A stretch of DNA of 14,162 nucleotides from Candidatus Saccharimonadota bacterium (GTDB lineage: Bacteria; Patescibacteriota; Saccharimonadia; Saccharimonadales; JAGQNJ01). The stretch lies in the NCBI GenBank assembly GCA_020428115.1, contig JAGQNJ010000018.1:1-14162 (forward strand), in the 5' to 3' direction. A program made the translations under genes and the position numbers. Position 1 is the stretch's first letter. Every line of letters starts with the position of its first letter. Below, in pieces: positions 13,085 through 14,162 of this stretch. The notes below the pieces were generated by a model. That model saw only the letters and a program-made list of their open reading frames with translations, did no database searches and had not been told where the DNA came from.

Positions 13085-14113
13085 TTATACCAACTTTTGT
13101 TGAGGTCCACTTGTTTTGTTATCGCCCAAATGCTTGTGAGCCTTTGGTGTTGTACGCCGCCCACGTGGTGTTCGCTCTAACAAGCCGATTTGCATTAGAT
13201 ACGGTTCATGGAAATCTTCAATGGTTGAACGCTCTTCGGCAATTATGGCTGCTATCGTCTCAACGCCTACGGGTCCGCCCTTGTAGTTATCAATAATAGC
13301 TCGCAACAGACGGCGATCAGACGGCTCCAGACCGAGGCCATCTATCTCAAGCATGGCCAGAGCATCTGTCGTGATCGTTGTGTCAATAATGCCATCGCCG
13401 TTTACATCGGCATAGTCTCGCACGCGCTTGAGTAATCGATTTGCAATACGTGGTGTTAGTCGCGAGCGCTCGGCAAGTTGCCGTGCGGCTGCAGGATCGA
13501 TGGATATTGCTAATATTTTCGCCGCTCGCGTAATAATATCGGCGATTTCATCAACGGTGTAGAAGTCGAGCCTGTGCAGCATGCCAAACCGATCACGGAG
13601 CGGCGCCGCTAGTGCTCCGGTGCGAGTAGTCGCTCCAATGATGGTGAACCTCGGCAAATCGAGTCTCAAACTTTTTGCGGTAGGCCCCTTGCCAAGCATA
13701 ATATCCAACTTAAAATCTTCCATCGCACTATAAAGTACTTCCTCGACACTTCGATGAAGGCGATGAATCTCGTCAATGAACAAAATATCTCCATCTTGTA
13801 AGTTAGTGAGCAGGCTCGCTAGATCACCAGCCCGCTCGATTGCTGGCCCGCTGGTTATGCGAATTTGGGCACCCATCTCATTTGCAATTACACTTGCCAG
13901 TGTAGTCTTACCCAACCCCGGCGGCCCATATAACAACACGTGATCAATTGGTTCGCCGCGTTTTTTTGCCGCAGCAATTGCTAGCTTGATGTTCTGCTTT
14001 ATGCGCTCTTGCCCAACATAATTTGCAAAATCCTTGGGGCGCAATGTATTCTCAAATTGCTCTTCCTGAGGATCGTCATTAACGCTAGCTTGCACAATTC
14101 TCTCAATAGCCAT
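13085..14113 (-). CDS. ruvB: Holliday junction helicase motor RuvB
   Basis: A 342-residue AAA+ motor that, with RuvA, drives branch migration of Holliday junctions. Walker A GPPGLGKT at 63-70, Walker B LFIDEIH at 111-117, sensor-1 ATTR at 161-164, the arginine-finger motif PLRDRFG at 171-177, and a C-terminal winged helix with the DNA-binding wing RTPRGR at 314-319. Length is standard. In the lid domain, residues 236-244 read DVNGDGIID, resembling a calcium-loop consensus, in a place where other RuvBs have a looser x-G-D-G-x-I. The ATG lies 1 nt after the ruvA stop (TGATATG). Confidence 0.98.
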   Translation of the reverse strand: MAIERIVQASVNDDPQEEQFENTLRPKDFANYVGQERIKQNIKLAIAAAKKRGEPIDHVLLYGPPGLGKTTLASVIANEMGAQIRITSGPAIERAGDLASLLTNLQDGDILFIDEIHRLHRSVEEVLYSAMEDFKLDIMLGKGPTAKSLRLDLPRFTIIGATTRTGALAAPLRDRFGMLHRLDFYTVDEIADIITRAAKILAISIDPAAARQLAERSRLTPRIANRLLKRVRDYADVNGDGIIDTTITTDALAMLEIDGLGLEPSDRRLLRAIIDNYKGGPVGVETIAAIIAEERSTIEDFHEPYLMQIGLLERTPRGRRTTPKAHKHLGDNKTSGPQQKLV

Positions 14114-14114
14114 A

Positions 14115-14162
14115 TCAGACTTGACCTTTCAGTGCCTGCTTAATTCGGTCTTCGGTAGGTAG
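14115..14162 (-). CDS. ruvA: RuvA C-terminal end (partial, cut by window edge)
   Basis: In frame on the minus strand from the window edge, the last 15 residues read LPTEDRIKQALKGQV, then TGA. This fits the final helix of RuvA domain III, whose proteins typically end in a short E/D-x-x-I/L-K/R-x-A-L-K pattern, and the position directly before ruvB is the usual ruvAB order. RuvA binds the four-way junction and loads RuvB. The stop is 1 nt from the ruvB start, so translation is coupled. An AAAGG sits about 13 nt before the ruvB ATG inside this tail. Confidence 0.75.
   Translation of the reverse strand, partial: LPTEDRIKQALKGQV

Noticed and set aside
12739..13296. A 185-codon plus-strand frame across the PH-domain gene and the ruvB 3' end
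   Set aside because: It is antisense to two well-supported genes, crosses their boundary, and shows no family signature.
1..14162. UGA recoded as glycine, as in Gracilibacteria/SR1
   Set aside because: TGA ends the NUDIX, pilM, pilN, pilO and ruvA frames at tight ATGA or adjacent junctions, and the proteins end where their families do, so TGA is a stop.
1..14162. CRISPR array, tRNA, rRNA, insertion sequence or prophage genes
   Set aside because: No repeated spacer-like units, cloverleaf sequences, transposase motifs or phage genes were seen, and nearly all bases are accounted for by the genes listed.

Overview
The window is a chromosomal segment of a bacterium whose main content is a type IV pilus (T4P) locus. 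It lies between two DNA-recombination loci: recA with its downstream genes on the left, and ruvAB on the right. I infer a member of the Patescibacteria/CPR, most likely Saccharibacteria-like. The reasons are the single-membrane style pilus set (PilB, PilC, PilM, PilN, PilO and pilins, with no secretin PilQ or PilP lipoprotein here), very tight gene packing, and ATGA start/stop overlaps. TGA is clearly a stop codon here, so this is not one of the lineages that read UGA as glycine. The lineage is an inference; 16S or a marker-gene tree would settle it.

Left arm (1-2099, minus strand): recA, an unrecognised 174-residue protein, a NUDIX hydrolase and the first codons of a probable recX form one operon. 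Each of the two middle genes has a Shine-Dalgarno (SD) sequence overlapping the stop region of the gene before it. An extended -10 promoter in 2133-2146 drives it. Back to back with it, on the plus strand, is a promoter for a cysteine-rich GspG-like pilin (2195-2782).

Pilus locus (2195-12449, plus strand): after the first pilin come the extension ATPase pilB and platform protein pilC. Next is a probable major pilin (6151-6597) with its own good promoter and strong SD, closed by a hairpin terminator. Then comes a minor-pilin cassette: a PilV/GspI-like protein, a PilW/GspJ-like protein and a 648-residue GspK/PilX-like protein. The last carries a lectin-like (LamG/concanavalin-type) domain that appears to be split by an inserted beta-rich domain, and it looks like a tip adhesin. 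The final operon is pilM-pilN-pilO plus a 101-residue one-helix protein, all joined by 4-nt ATGA overlaps. Together these give motor (PilB), platform (PilC), cytoplasmic ring and alignment complex (PilM/N/O and the 101-residue protein), shaft pilin, and an initiation/tip complex. No retraction ATPase PilT or prepilin peptidase PilD lies in the window.

Right arm (12468-14162, minus strand): the 3' end of ruvA, then ruvB and a two-helix bacterial PH-domain membrane protein, converging on the pilus operon with only 18 nt between. No RNA genes, CRISPR arrays, insertion sequences or long repeats were seen, and no gene-free stretch exceeds 300 bases. The most interesting material is the split-domain tip adhesin, the SD-less or nearly leaderless starts of several pilus genes, and two short leader ORFs overlapping the starts of pilB and pilM.
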